A DNA stretch of 41,453 nucleotides from Clostridia bacterium (GTDB lineage Bacteria > Bacillota > Clostridia > Peptostreptococcales > Caminicellaceae): positions 1 through 41,453 of the forward strand of contig JAKSBP010000249.1 of assembly GCA_022361035.1 (NCBI GenBank), read 5' to 3'. A model generated the notes under the pieces. That model was not told the DNA's origin and ran no database searches. It saw only the letters and a program-made list of their open reading frames with translations. Below, piece by piece: positions 34,464 to 41,453 of the stretch. Within the stretch, counting starts at the first letter, position 1; each line of letters opens with the position of its first letter. A program made the position numbers and the translations under genes.

Positions 34464-35707
34464 CTAATATACCTTATTAATCCTATATCCATATTTATCA
34501 AGAAGATTTATTATTTCATTTATATGGTCATGACCATTTGTTTCCACTGTTACTTCAAGTTCTACATTCATAAACCTATCAACGCTCTTGAATTGATTAT
34601 GGTCGAGTTTAATAACATTTGCTCCCAAACTTGCAAGTATTTCTGATACCTTTAGAAGTTGTCCAGGTGTGTCGGGAAGCTCAACAGAAAAGCAAAATAT
34701 TCTCCCCCTAGAAACAAGTCCACGATTTATTAAAGAGGACATAGTCACAACATCTATGTTCCCGCCACTTACAACACATGCAACATTTTTATTTCTTTCT
34801 TCTATTTTTTTTAGGGCAGCCAAGGACAGTACTCCCGCTGGCTCAGCTACAAGCTTATGCCTTTCTAAGAACACAAGCAGAGCTTCCATCAGGTCATAGT
34901 CGGAAACTGTAACTATTTCATCTACATAATCCCTTATTATAGAAAAAGTAATATCCCCAGGCTTTTTAACTGCTACGCCATCTGCAATAGTATCAACCTT
35001 GTCAAGATAAACTAAATCGTTTTTATCAACTGAAAGCTTCATTGCATTTGCTCCCTCAGGCTCTACCCCAATAACCTTTATTGAGGGCTTAATAGATTTT
35101 GCAGCAACAGCGATACCGCTAATTAGCCCACCGCCTCCTATAGGTGCTATGATAATATCTATATTCTCTAATTCCTCTAGGATTTCTATTCCAATTGAGC
35201 CCTGACCAGCAATTATATCTAAATCGTCAAAGGGATGAATAAAGGTATAATCCATCTTCTTTTCAAGTCTTAAAGCCTCACTATATGCTTCGTCATAGGT
35301 ATCTCCAGCCCGTACAACCTTTGCTCCATATTTTTTAGTTGCTTCTACCTTGATTAGGGGAGTAGTTTTAGGCATAACGATAGTAGCTTCTATACCAAGT
35401 TTTTGTGCAGAGTAGGCAACACCTGGGCATGATTTCCTGCTGAGGAGGCTATTAAACCCTTACTCTTCTGCCTTTGATTTAACTTGCTGATTTTATTATA
35501 AGCCCCTCGTATTTTATATGAACCAGTAATTTGAAGATTTTCTGGCTTTATATAGATTTCATTTCCATATTCCATACTAAAGATTGAGCTATATATTAAT
35601 TCCGTTTTAGTAACTATTCCCTCAAGACCTTTCCGCGCAGCTTTAACCTCTTCAAGCTTTGGCAATGGCTTATAATATTTTAAAGCATAACTAGTACCTC
35701 TTCCCAT
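34464..35707 (-). pseudogene. ilvA: Threonine ammonia-lyase, broken by a one-base deletion
   Basis: The enzyme deaminates threonine to 2-oxobutyrate, the first step to isoleucine. Two frames hold the halves of one protein. The N-terminal 105 codons (35390-35707) carry the PLP lysine (GSYKIRGAYNKI, K65) and end just after SSAGNHAQ; the second frame (34464-35375) resumes at MPKTTPLIKVEATKKYG and has the tetraglycine loop IGGGGLISG and a C-terminal ACT domain (VELPDTPGQLLKVSEILA). Restoring one G after the CAG near 35422 joins them exactly, giving about 414 residues with no residue missing. GGAGG precedes the ATG. Either a recent inactivating mutation or a sequencing error; nothing else has decayed. 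Confidence 0.85.
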
Positions 35708-35739
35708 TTTATTACCTCCAATAATAATTTGTATTTAAT

Positions 35740-36139
35740 GCATAAAAAAACGCCCATGAAGAATCTTCTTCAAGGACGAGTATATTCCCGTGGTACCACC
35801 TTAATTGCATCTATATAGATAGATGCCTCTCTCTCAGTTCTAACAAACCTAAGCCTTTAACGAGGCTAATCGTTATCCTCTATTAACATAGATAATTCAG
35901 ATGGTAAAACTTAAGTATATTAAAATACTAGATGCTTCTAGTAAATTTTCATATGTACATTAATATACCTAAAGCTTTACTTGAATCTCTATAGGAATGT
36001 GTTCAAGGATACAGCTCGGGAGTGATATGTATTTTATAGATAGTATCGGTTTTCAGCAAACACCGACTCTCTGTAACTATTTTATATAAAATACCATTCT
36101 CCGTCCTAGCGTTTAAATATTTGACGAATATTATAATTA
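35740..36139 (-). promoter_or_regulatory. Isoleucine-specific T-box leader of ilvA
   Basis: Reading the minus strand, stem I contains AGAGAG, the TCGGT/ACCGA distal arm, GTATTTTATA pairing with TATAAAATAC, and an ATC specifier at 36024-36026 just before ACTCCCGAGC. The T-box motif GGTGGTACCACGGGAA lies at 35785-35800. The terminator (CGTCCTTGAAGAA pairing with TTCTTCATGGGCG, then seven T) is at 35744-35778. ATC is an isoleucine codon, as expected for the first enzyme of isoleucine synthesis: uncharged tRNA-Ile should block the terminator and allow transcription. Confidence 0.93.
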
Positions 36140-36145
36140 TTCAAA

Positions 36146-36174
36146 ATTTTAACATCATAAATTGCTATTGTCAA
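36146..36174 (-). promoter_or_regulatory. Promoter of the ilvA T-box transcript
   Basis: On the minus strand TTGACA (36169-36174), a 17-base spacer, then TAAAAT (36146-36151): a close match to the housekeeping sigma-A consensus, just ahead of the T-box leader. Confidence 0.8.
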
Positions 36175-36222
36175 TACTATTAATCACTATTTTTTTAAAA
36201 TGCTTTCATTATATAATTTAAA

Positions 36223-36253
36223 AAAGAACAAAGACAAAAATTCTCTGTTCTTT
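36223..36253 (-). terminator. Terminator of the coiled-coil protein gene
   Basis: AAAGAACA/TGTTCTTT stem with a T-rich tail on the minus strand, about 77 bases past the stop codon at 36330 and upstream of the ilvA promoter. Confidence 0.6.
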
Positions 36254-36329
36254 AAAAATCTAAGATTTTAACTATTATACATCATATGCTGCTTTTCTAC
36301 TACAATACCTAACATCTACTTCTATCCAC

Positions 36330-36656
36330 CTATTTATTCAATCTATTAGTTATATTCTGAAAGGGTAATAGGGAGTTTAATTTACTTTCCATTAACTTTT
36401 TAATAGGAGCCTCTATTTTATTAATCTTTAATACACCAATATCCATATCTATTTCCTTTAGTAAATGGATTTGCCTTAAAATTTCTTCTAATGTTATTTC
36501 TTCCAAAACTTCAATTCTATTTAATTTTTCTTTAAGCTCTTCTTCTATTTCCCTTAGCTCTACCATAGTATTTTTAAGGGATTTTATTTTCTTCAATAAT
36601 TTTAGCCGTTTAATCTCCAGCGAAATTAGCTTTAAATTTTCTTCTCTATCTAACAA
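36330..36656 (-). CDS. Small coiled-coil protein of unknown function
   Basis: A 108-residue protein dominated by leucine/isoleucine-heptad helices (LISLEIKRLKLLKKIKSL, REIEEELKEKLNRIEVLEEI), a probable coiled-coil hairpin. No membrane or catalytic motif. It starts at TTG 36656, with AGGAGGT upstream and no better alternative. It ends with a tail NSLLPFQNITNRLNK. I do not recognise the family. It is a single gene with its own terminator. Confidence 0.65.
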   Translation of the reverse strand: MLDREENLKLISLEIKRLKLLKKIKSLKNTMVELREIEEELKEKLNRIEVLEEITLEEILRQIHLLKEIDMDIGVLKINKIEAPIKKLMESKLNSLLPFQNITNRLNK

Positions 36657-36817
36657 AATGGCTACCTCCTAAATATTTGTGTATTCAGAGTATTGCCATT
36701 TATACAGTTTATAATCTATAAAACTTAAAATTATGAAATTTGTCAAGGGGTTTTCTTGATATTTATTGTTAATATATCACCTGTACATAGGAGATAGGCC
36801 CAGAATTAAATGACTAA

Positions 36818-37438
36818 TTATAATCCTAAGACTTTTTTTGCCAATTGGTCTGCCTCCTCATTATACTTGTTTCCAGAGTGGGCTTTTACCTTTACAAATT
36901 GTATATTAACTTTCCTAGATACTTCATCATAATATTCCTTATACTTCTTAGTCCCGTCCTTTTTAGTCTTCCAAGCACCACTGCACCATTTTTCTATTCC
37001 TTCATAATCATAATATATTGTAAGAGTTGATGCTTTTTTCTCTAAAGCAAATTCCATTGCCATTTCTGCACCCTTAATTTCCCCTGCCACATTTCTCATG
37101 TCAGCTAATTCTTTATTATCACCTAATTTACTTATGAGGACTTTTTCTCCATTATACAAAATAACAACACCAGAGGAATATTGATGTGCTCTATTGTCAT
37201 AGCTTCCATCTACATAGGCATTTACCTCTGCATCTGATAAATTTAAGTCTTCCACCTCTGAGCCATTCTCTATACAACTATTTATTCCATTTATATAACT
37301 AATTGCCTCTTCCTTTTCTTTAAATTTTTTAAATTCAGCACCTGAATATCCTTTAACTTGCTGCTGACACTCATCCCAACTATTATATATCCCGGTTTTT
37401 CTCCCTTTTCTTACAGCATAAACATACCTTTGTGCCAT
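36818..37438 (-). CDS. rnhA: Ribonuclease HI with N-terminal viroplasmin domain
   Basis: A 206-residue enzyme that degrades RNA in RNA-DNA hybrids. Residues about 3-48 form the viroplasmin/caulimovirus-VI hybrid-binding domain (YVYAVRKGRKTGIYNSWDEC, VKGYSGAEFKKF). The RNase H domain carries the catalytic acids D77 (AYVDGSY), E120 (NVAGEIKGAEMA), D144 (IYYDYEGIEKW) and D197 (EEADQLAKK). AGGAGGAG precedes the ATG. The length is normal for this two-domain class in Firmicutes. Confidence 0.95.
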   Translation of the reverse strand: MAQRYVYAVRKGRKTGIYNSWDECQQQVKGYSGAEFKKFKEKEEAISYINGINSCIENGSEVEDLNLSDAEVNAYVDGSYDNRAHQYSSGVVILYNGEKVLISKLGDNKELADMRNVAGEIKGAEMAMEFALEKKASTLTIYYDYEGIEKWCSGAWKTKKDGTKKYKEYYDEVSRKVNIQFVKVKAHSGNKYNEEADQLAKKVLGL

Positions 37439-37509
37439 TTTGTTCTCCTCCTGTTCTTCCTTTAACAGTGTAGATAAATTATTGTGATGTATTGTAATTA
37501 TAAAAGGAA

Positions 37510-37704
37510 TTATTTTTCAGTTGTAACTATCTTGTTTATAAGATTCGATTGTACAAACTCACTTTTACTCCTTTTCTTTTTAAAGTTAAAATATCTTATT
37601 TGTTTATACTTTACACCATCCATTTCAAAATCCAGTACATCTACTCTGTCATCCTTATAAACTAAGGGCTCTTTTTTATCCTTTATAAATATCTGAACTT
37701 CCAT
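37510..37704 (-). CDS. Small protein of unknown function
   Basis: A 64-residue protein, MEVQIFIKDKKEPLVYKDDRVDV then a lysine- and arginine-rich half (FNFKKKRSKSEF). The N-terminal part reads as alternating hydrophobic strands. GGAGAAA lies just before the ATG at 37704, so translation is plausible. No family recognised; it lies at the edge of the disturbed region that follows. Confidence 0.6.
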   Translation of the reverse strand: MEVQIFIKDKKEPLVYKDDRVDVLDFEMDGVKYKQIRYFNFKKKRSKSEFVQSNLINKIVTTEK

Positions 37705-37768
37705 ATCTATTTCTCCTTTATAAGTACTTTTATGGAAATTTGCTTTTCAATTTAATATTTTTATTTAA

Positions 37769-37811
37769 AACACCCTCTTACTACCAATCTGGAATTATAT
37801 AAGAAGGTGTT
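37769..37811 (-). terminator. Terminator beyond the yebC remnant
   Basis: ACACCTTCTTAT pairs with TAAGAGGGTGT on the minus strand, followed by TTTAAATAAAAAT. It lies 22 bases past the yebC-remnant stop codon and is presumably its original terminator. Confidence 0.7.
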
Positions 37812-37832
37812 CATTGTCAGTGTTCCTATACT

Positions 37833-37990
37833 CTATTCTATTTCCCAATTATGATACACGTTCTGAACATCATCACAATCCTCAAGGAGGTCAATAAGCT
37901 TGTTCATCTTCTTGATTTGGTCTTCATCTGAAAGGCTTGGCTTGAAGTCTATATCAGAATTTCATCATCTAGAAAAGCTTTCCTTCTTCT
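37833..37990 (-). pseudogene. 3' remnant of yebC (YebC/PmpR family)
   Basis: In one minus-strand frame the DNA reads [20 protein letters not shown] and then [21 protein letters not shown] followed by a stop (37833-37835). That ending is the conserved C-terminus of YebC-family proteins, about 240 residues when complete. Upstream the frame is closed by a stop near 37955 and no longer resembles YebC, so about 200 residues are missing. The original terminator still follows. Confidence 0.75.
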
Positions 37991-38171
37991 TTTAAATCTA
38001 CACTTTTATATGTATGTTTATCATAGTCTATGTTCAACATTATTCATAGTTCAGCATTAGTATATCATTGTTCATATTGAAAAATCAAGGGGTGAACTAT
38101 GATGTACATCATAAAATTTAGTTTTTAATTATATCAGAAAAACTTAGGATTAATCTACATCAATTTTTCTA

Positions 38172-38272
38172 ATAAGAAATTGCTTGGTCATGAAGATTTA
38201 AACTCAACCAAAATCTACACCCATACTAATGTCAATGATTTGAAAGTGGAAGTTCATAAGTTCCCTTTATAG
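38172..38272 (+). pseudogene. 3' remnant of a tyrosine recombinase
   Basis: One plus-strand frame reads KKLLGHEDLNSTKIYTHTNV then NDLKVEVHKFPL and a stop (38270-38272). LLGHxDLxxTxIYTH is the C-terminal box of tyrosine recombinases, containing the second His and the nucleophilic Tyr. The upstream part does not continue as an integrase in any frame, so only about 33 residues remain. Confidence 0.8.
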
Positions 38273-38387
38273 ATATAAATTAAATCCTCCAAATTACTAT
38301 TTTTAATCCTTTGTATATTGAATTTTCAATAGTAAATATACTTTAGACTTAACACTACTTCTTTATCTTCGATTGATTAATAAATGA

Positions 38388-38900
38388 TTAGCATAAATTC
38401 TTTTTAACTGTATATCCATCTATTATTTCAAAATCATTTTTCATATAAAACCTCATAACGCCTTCATCTAAATGAGTTTGTTTTAAATTCGCTATAATTT
38501 GACTAATATTATTTTGTTTCGAGTCTTTCTCTATATAATTCAAAATTTCACTACCAATTCCTTGTCTATAAAATCTCTCTTTATCTCTTTCTGAGTTAAA
38601 GAAAAATGGTTTTAAATCTACTATTTTACATATATTACTTTCTCGATTTATTTCATATATAGTATCTTGTATTTCTCCTAATTCTTTATCAATAATAAAT
38701 ATTTGTCTTGTATCATCCAATTTAATATAACTTAGCAAATAAAATTTTTCTCCTCTTTTGCTTATAATTTCAAGAACTTCTTGCTCTATTAGGTGTTTAT
38801 TTAAATCAGATTTAAACTTTTCTAATTGATCTTTTAATTTATCAACCTGAAATAATCTTTTAGTTTTTCTTTTTCTAAATGCTTTAAAAATTATGACCAC
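38388..38900 (-). CDS. GNAT-family N-acetyltransferase-like protein
   Basis: A 170-residue protein. The N-terminal about 45 residues are a basic helix (KRKTKRLFQVDKLKDQLEKF). The remainder follows the GNAT fold, with the acetyl-CoA-binding segment RQGIGSEILNYIEKD near residues 111-125 (R/QxxGxG/A) and a final GVMRFYMKNDFEIIDGYTV strand-helix-strand as in YhbS-like enzymes. The start is a GTG at 38900 after GGGG; no better one exists. Substrate unknown. It lies in the eroded region, and the basic N-terminal extension is unusual. Confidence 0.7.
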   Translation of the reverse strand: MVIIFKAFRKRKTKRLFQVDKLKDQLEKFKSDLNKHLIEQEVLEIISKRGEKFYLLSYIKLDDTRQIFIIDKELGEIQDTIYEINRESNICKIVDLKPFFFNSERDKERFYRQGIGSEILNYIEKDSKQNNISQIIANLKQTHLDEGVMRFYMKNDFEIIDGYTVKKNLC

Positions 38901-38954
38901 CCCAGTTTGTATTACATTATCTGTACTTTACAATTATTAAATCATACAACTCTT

Positions 38955-39117
38955 TCAATAACTTTTTCTTTGATAATTGCTTGTTCTCATAACAAATTTC
39001 CTCGCACAAAGAAAATGCCTTAAATTATGAGGAGGTACCCTATAATTATTATGTTCTAACACATAATCTTGTATTGGCCTATGCAGTAAGGTTAAGCCAT
39101 AAATGAGTAAAGTAATT
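38955..39117 (-). pseudogene. Decayed reading frame
   Basis: A stop-free minus-strand frame of about 54 codons without a start, containing YRVPPHNLRHFLCARKF. PHxLRH is reminiscent of the His-x-x-Arg box of tyrosine recombinases, but the following sequence does not fit, so this is only a weak suggestion. Confidence 0.3.
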
Positions 39118-39118
39118 A

Positions 39119-39910
39119 TTATTTAAGCTTTACTTTATTCTTTATGGTGTTATTGTATATTTCCTCTGCTTTACGCTTATCATAAATATATTCTACTGGT
39201 AGTACTTCACCATATACTACCTCATATATTCTTTCTTTTCTCTCTTGATTGAAGAGTTCTCCTAAAAAGTCATTTTGTAAATTATTCCTAAAATCATTTA
39301 GCTGTAGCATAAAAACTTTAAAACTATTATCAACAATCTCTCTCTGCTTTGCTAATGACTTCTTTTTATCTTTAATATTCCATTTTGCTCTCTCTTCACA
39401 CTTGATTTTAGTCATATAATCTTTTAATCCTTCTACTAGTTCTAATTGAACTGGAATAAAATCAAAAACAAAATGAGTGCGAAAATCATCACATACACTA
39501 TAAAAATGCCAAAAGTCATTATTTAATTTTTCAATATCATCTAAAAAATCAAATAATATTATTTCTCTATTATTTAACAGTCTAAAAAGAGTTTCGAAAT
39601 TTTTTTCTAATAGTTCTATGCTCTTAGCCATTTTAGAATCTATTTTATCAATAGTAGTAAGGTAATCTTCGTCACTTATTTTTTGTTCTAAGCATAATCC
39701 TATTGATAAAAATAAATTATCATAATTTGAATATACTTGTTTGCACAAATCAAGAATCTCAAGTATTTGTACAGATACCTCTTCAACAACCTTTAATTGT
39801 AAGTCATTTCTAATTTTTTTATTTTCTGTTTTATTATTAAAATGCCAAGATAATATGCTACCAATAATAACCCCAATAATTCCCGAAAGCATTGTATAAA
39901 CAAAGTCCAT
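39119..39910 (-). CDS. Membrane-anchored helical protein of unknown function
   Basis: A 263-residue protein. An N-terminal membrane segment (about residues 3-22, VYTMLSGIIGVIIGSILSWH) is followed by about 235 mostly helical, charged cytoplasmic residues with long heptad-like stretches. There is no recognised catalytic motif. GAGGAG six bases upstream supports the ATG at 39910; an earlier in-frame ATG has none. Proteins with one N-terminal anchor and a long helical domain are common next to integrases and in accessory islands, some in phage defence, but nothing here proves such a role. It and the GNAT gene are the only intact genes between two recombinase genes. Confidence 0.65.
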   Translation of the reverse strand: MDFVYTMLSGIIGVIIGSILSWHFNNKTENKKIRNDLQLKVVEEVSVQILEILDLCKQVYSNYDNLFLSIGLCLEQKISDEDYLTTIDKIDSKMAKSIELLEKNFETLFRLLNNREIILFDFLDDIEKLNNDFWHFYSVCDDFRTHFVFDFIPVQLELVEGLKDYMTKIKCEERAKWNIKDKKKSLAKQREIVDNSFKVFMLQLNDFRNNLQNDFLGELFNQERKERIYEVVYGEVLPVEYIYDKRKAEEIYNNTIKNKVKLK

Positions 39911-39998
39911 AAAATTCTCCTCAATCATTAAATTCATAAATAATGGAAAACATGTCTTTATTATATATTATGATTTAATTTTTTACAAAAATATATGA

Positions 39999-40127
39999 GT
40001 CATTTCTCTAGCACAATTTGCAGAAATCTTTTCTTTAGGTATCTGGGCTAAAGACTTAATTGGTGAATTTGAAGAAGAACTAGGTTTGAATTTCTGTGTC
40101 AAATATTTAGATAATAAAGTAATGTAA
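39999..40127 (+). pseudogene. Short unassigned coding remnant
   Basis: A plus-strand frame of 42 codons between stops, with no start codon at its head; it reads LAQFAEIFSLGIWAKDLIGE and then FEEELGLNFCVKYLDN. The protein-like composition suggests a remnant. No family recognised. Confidence 0.3.
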
Positions 40128-40315
40128 ATACAATTTTTCTATTATAACATCCTTAAAACTAGAGCGTTTATCTACCTAATTCATAAACACTTCTAACAAG
40201 CTTTATTTGAGAAATTCTAAAAATAAATGAATGCACTAGATAAATCAGCTACATGTACATGATAATGTATTATAACATAATTTTTCACATCTTTTCCAAA
40301 CATATATTATTGTCT

Positions 40316-40348
40316 AAATCCTATTCCTATGAGTAGGATTTTTTTTAT
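40316..40348 (+). terminator. Rho-independent terminator
   Basis: AAATCCTA pairs with TAGGATTT around a TTCCTATGAG loop and runs into eight T. No intact plus-strand gene precedes it, so it probably belonged to the remnant at 39999. Confidence 0.75.
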
Positions 40349-40444
40349 TAATGAAATTATATTATGATATGTACTTCTGGTAATTAAAAAATTTCGTATT
40401 TACTATTTTAGAGGTCACCTAGCCCTACTGCCTTGTTAAATAAT

Positions 40445-40517
40445 GACGAACATCGAAAGAGTATAAGTTCTAAAAAGGAGTTATATACCCAATTTCAAAC
40501 ATACTTTCGATAGTCGT
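40445..40517. repeat. Inverted repeat upstream of the integrase gene
   Basis: GACGAACATCGAAAGAGTAT (40445-40464) and ATACTTTCGATAGTCGT (40501-40517) are imperfect complements separated by 36 bases. It could be a recombinase arm or operator site, or an RNA hairpin in the leader. Confidence 0.5.
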
Positions 40518-40586
40518 TGGATACCATACTTTCTTAGGGTTATAACACAACATTCCCTTAATTACTCTCTCCTGAATGCTAACTTT

Positions 40587-40595
40587 TGGTATAAT
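40587..40595 (+). promoter_or_regulatory. Extended -10 promoter of the integrase gene
   Basis: TGGTATAAT is an extended -10 element, 37 bases ahead of the start codon. No good -35 is visible. Confidence 0.5.
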
Positions 40596-40631
40596 ATTCT
40601 CATAAGTTATCATTTATAGAAGTGAATAATT

Positions 40632-41252
40632 ATGGCTAATTTAAAGAGGGATGGGAAAGCAAAACCTCAAGAAGTACAACCAGTAAAAAAGTCAAAAGAT
40701 GTTAAAAAAATTAGACAATATCTTAAAGGTAAAAACAATAAAAGAGATTACGCAATCTGGGTCTGTGGAACAAACTTTTTACTAAGAGCAACTAATTTGT
40801 TAAAAATAAGGTGGAATGATGTTTTAGAAGATGGAGATACTTTTAGAACTCACCTCATTATTGGCGAACAGAAAACTGACAAAGCTGCAAGACAAAAAAT
40901 AAATAATGATGTAAAGGAAGCATTTAGACTATATAAAGACCATGTTAACGCCTTTGATATAGATAATTATATTTTTATTAGTAGAAAAGATAATAGCCAT
41001 ATTACAGTAAGAAGTTTGCACAAAATTATTAAGACTACTTTTAACGAACTCGGAATAAAGGGGAATTTGGGTACACATACTCTGAGGAAAACTGGTGCAT
41101 ACAAGATATATGCAGATAACATAAAAGATAATCCTGCTATTATCAGTTATATTCAAAAGATATTAAATCATAGTAGTCAATCAATAACCTTAAGATACAT
41201 CGGAATCAAAGCGGAAGAAATTGATAATATTTTTGATAGTATTAAATGGTAA
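40632..41252 (+). CDS. Short tyrosine recombinase (integrase)
   Basis: A 206-residue tyrosine recombinase with only the catalytic domain; the N-terminal DNA-binding SAM-like domain of about 100 residues is absent or replaced by a short basic head. All catalytic residues are present: R52 (LLRATNLLKIRW), K81 (EQKTDKA), H149 and R152 (THTLRKT), H180 (LNHSS) and Y189 (LRYIG). Such minimal recombinases occur as small XerC-like integrases of islands and conjugative elements. A weak GAAGTG precedes the ATG. No excisionase gene is adjacent. Confidence 0.88.
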   Translation: MANLKRDGKAKPQEVQPVKKSKDVKKIRQYLKGKNNKRDYAIWVCGTNFLLRATNLLKIRWNDVLEDGDTFRTHLIIGEQKTDKAARQKINNDVKEAFRLYKDHVNAFDIDNYIFISRKDNSHITVRSLHKIIKTTFNELGIKGNLGTHTLRKTGAYKIYADNIKDNPAIISYIQKILNHSSQSITLRYIGIKAEEIDNIFDSIKW

Positions 41253-41281
41253 AAAAGAACATTTACAATAAGACAATTGCT

Positions 41282-41312
41282 TTGACCTTAACTCTAAGGG
41301 GTATCATATACA
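41282..41312 (+). promoter_or_regulatory. MerR-type promoter/operator candidate
   Basis: TTGACC (41282-41287) and TATACA (41307-41312) are 19 bases apart, longer than the usual 17, and the spacer opens with half of the near-dyad ACCTTA-ACTC-TAAGGGGT. A long spacer overlapped by a dyad is the hallmark of MerR-family-activated promoters. The controlled gene would be beyond the window. Confidence 0.4.
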
Positions 41313-41411
41313 TGGGGGTACATAACAGTATTAATTGATTAGGATATTTTATATATACTATAGGTGATCTGTACAGGTGCAAAGTGTTCAAAATAGACGA
41401 ATTATAATATA

Positions 41412-41453
41412 GGGAGTCTGTCAATATATTGGTGTAAATATTCCTAAAAAAAA
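41412..41453. mobile_element. Possible IS256-family terminal repeat at window edge
   Basis: GGGAGTCTGTCAATATATTGG resembles the ends of IS256-family elements. No transposase is inside the window, so it cannot be confirmed. Confidence 0.25.

Noticed and set aside
38955..39117. A genuine second tyrosine recombinase remnant
   Set aside because: Only the PHNLRH hexamer suggests it. The catalytic Tyr box does not follow, so it is kept only as a weak remnant.
1..41453. tRNA or rRNA genes
   Set aside because: No cloverleaf with GGTTCGAATCC-like arm and no rRNA-like segment was seen on either strand.

Overview
The window looks like chromosome from a low-GC, endospore-forming member of the Clostridia. 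It is very AT-rich, has strong AGGAGG-type ribosome binding sites and many TTG/GTG starts, and carries SpoVB, a CcpA-type LacI regulator, a DegS/DegU pair, YaaR, YkuS, a DUF896 protein, an isoleucine T-box and a probable 6S RNA. I cannot name the genus. Most genes are conserved housekeeping or regulatory genes with no phage or plasmid character until about 37.7 kb.

Layout. 0-3 kb: a small basic protein, an AlbA_2/ATPase-fold regulator and a LysR regulator resembling the selenium-metabolism group. 2.9-6.2 kb: a leftward cluster with DUF896, a lone CheW, a secreted protein, DegS and DegU. 6.5-8.1 kb: a solitary hutH. 8.7-10.4 kb: an ACT-domain regulator and homoserine dehydrogenase. 10.7-14.5 kb: a YgiQ radical SAM protein, YkuS and a LacI-type regulator. 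14.6-20.0 kb: one 1794-residue signalling protein (pseudokinase, P-loop ATPase, TPRs, GAF, GGDEF, GAF), the most unusual gene here. 20.3-21.7 kb: a divergent M23 peptidase-bactofilin pair. 21.9-29.5 kb: a MocR regulator, two small proteins, SpoVB, probable 6S RNA, YaaR, an RluA-type pseudouridine synthase and NAD kinase. 29.7-34.1 kb: an O-antigen-ligase-like membrane protein overlapping an unknown gene, a GmhB-type phosphatase and RtcB. 34.4-36.2 kb: ilvA, broken by a one-base deletion, behind an intact isoleucine T-box. 36.3-37.7 kb: a coiled-coil protein, RNase HI and a small protein.

From about 37.7 kb to the end the region changes: a 3' remnant of yebC, a tyrosine-recombinase remnant, a GNAT protein, a membrane-anchored helical protein, decayed reading frames and a short complete tyrosine recombinase. 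This looks like an eroding integration hotspot.

Laid over this backbone are large palindromic, non-coding interspersed repeats. One family is about 179 bp with TATAGATG...CATCTATA ends (four copies plus an end fragment, all in the same orientation). A second family has AGGCT(G/T)TT(A/G)ACAAA-type arms (four copies, one apparently formed by loss of its centre). A third is a single 126-bp palindrome. These occupy most of the longer intergenic gaps and are the main unexplained structure in the window.
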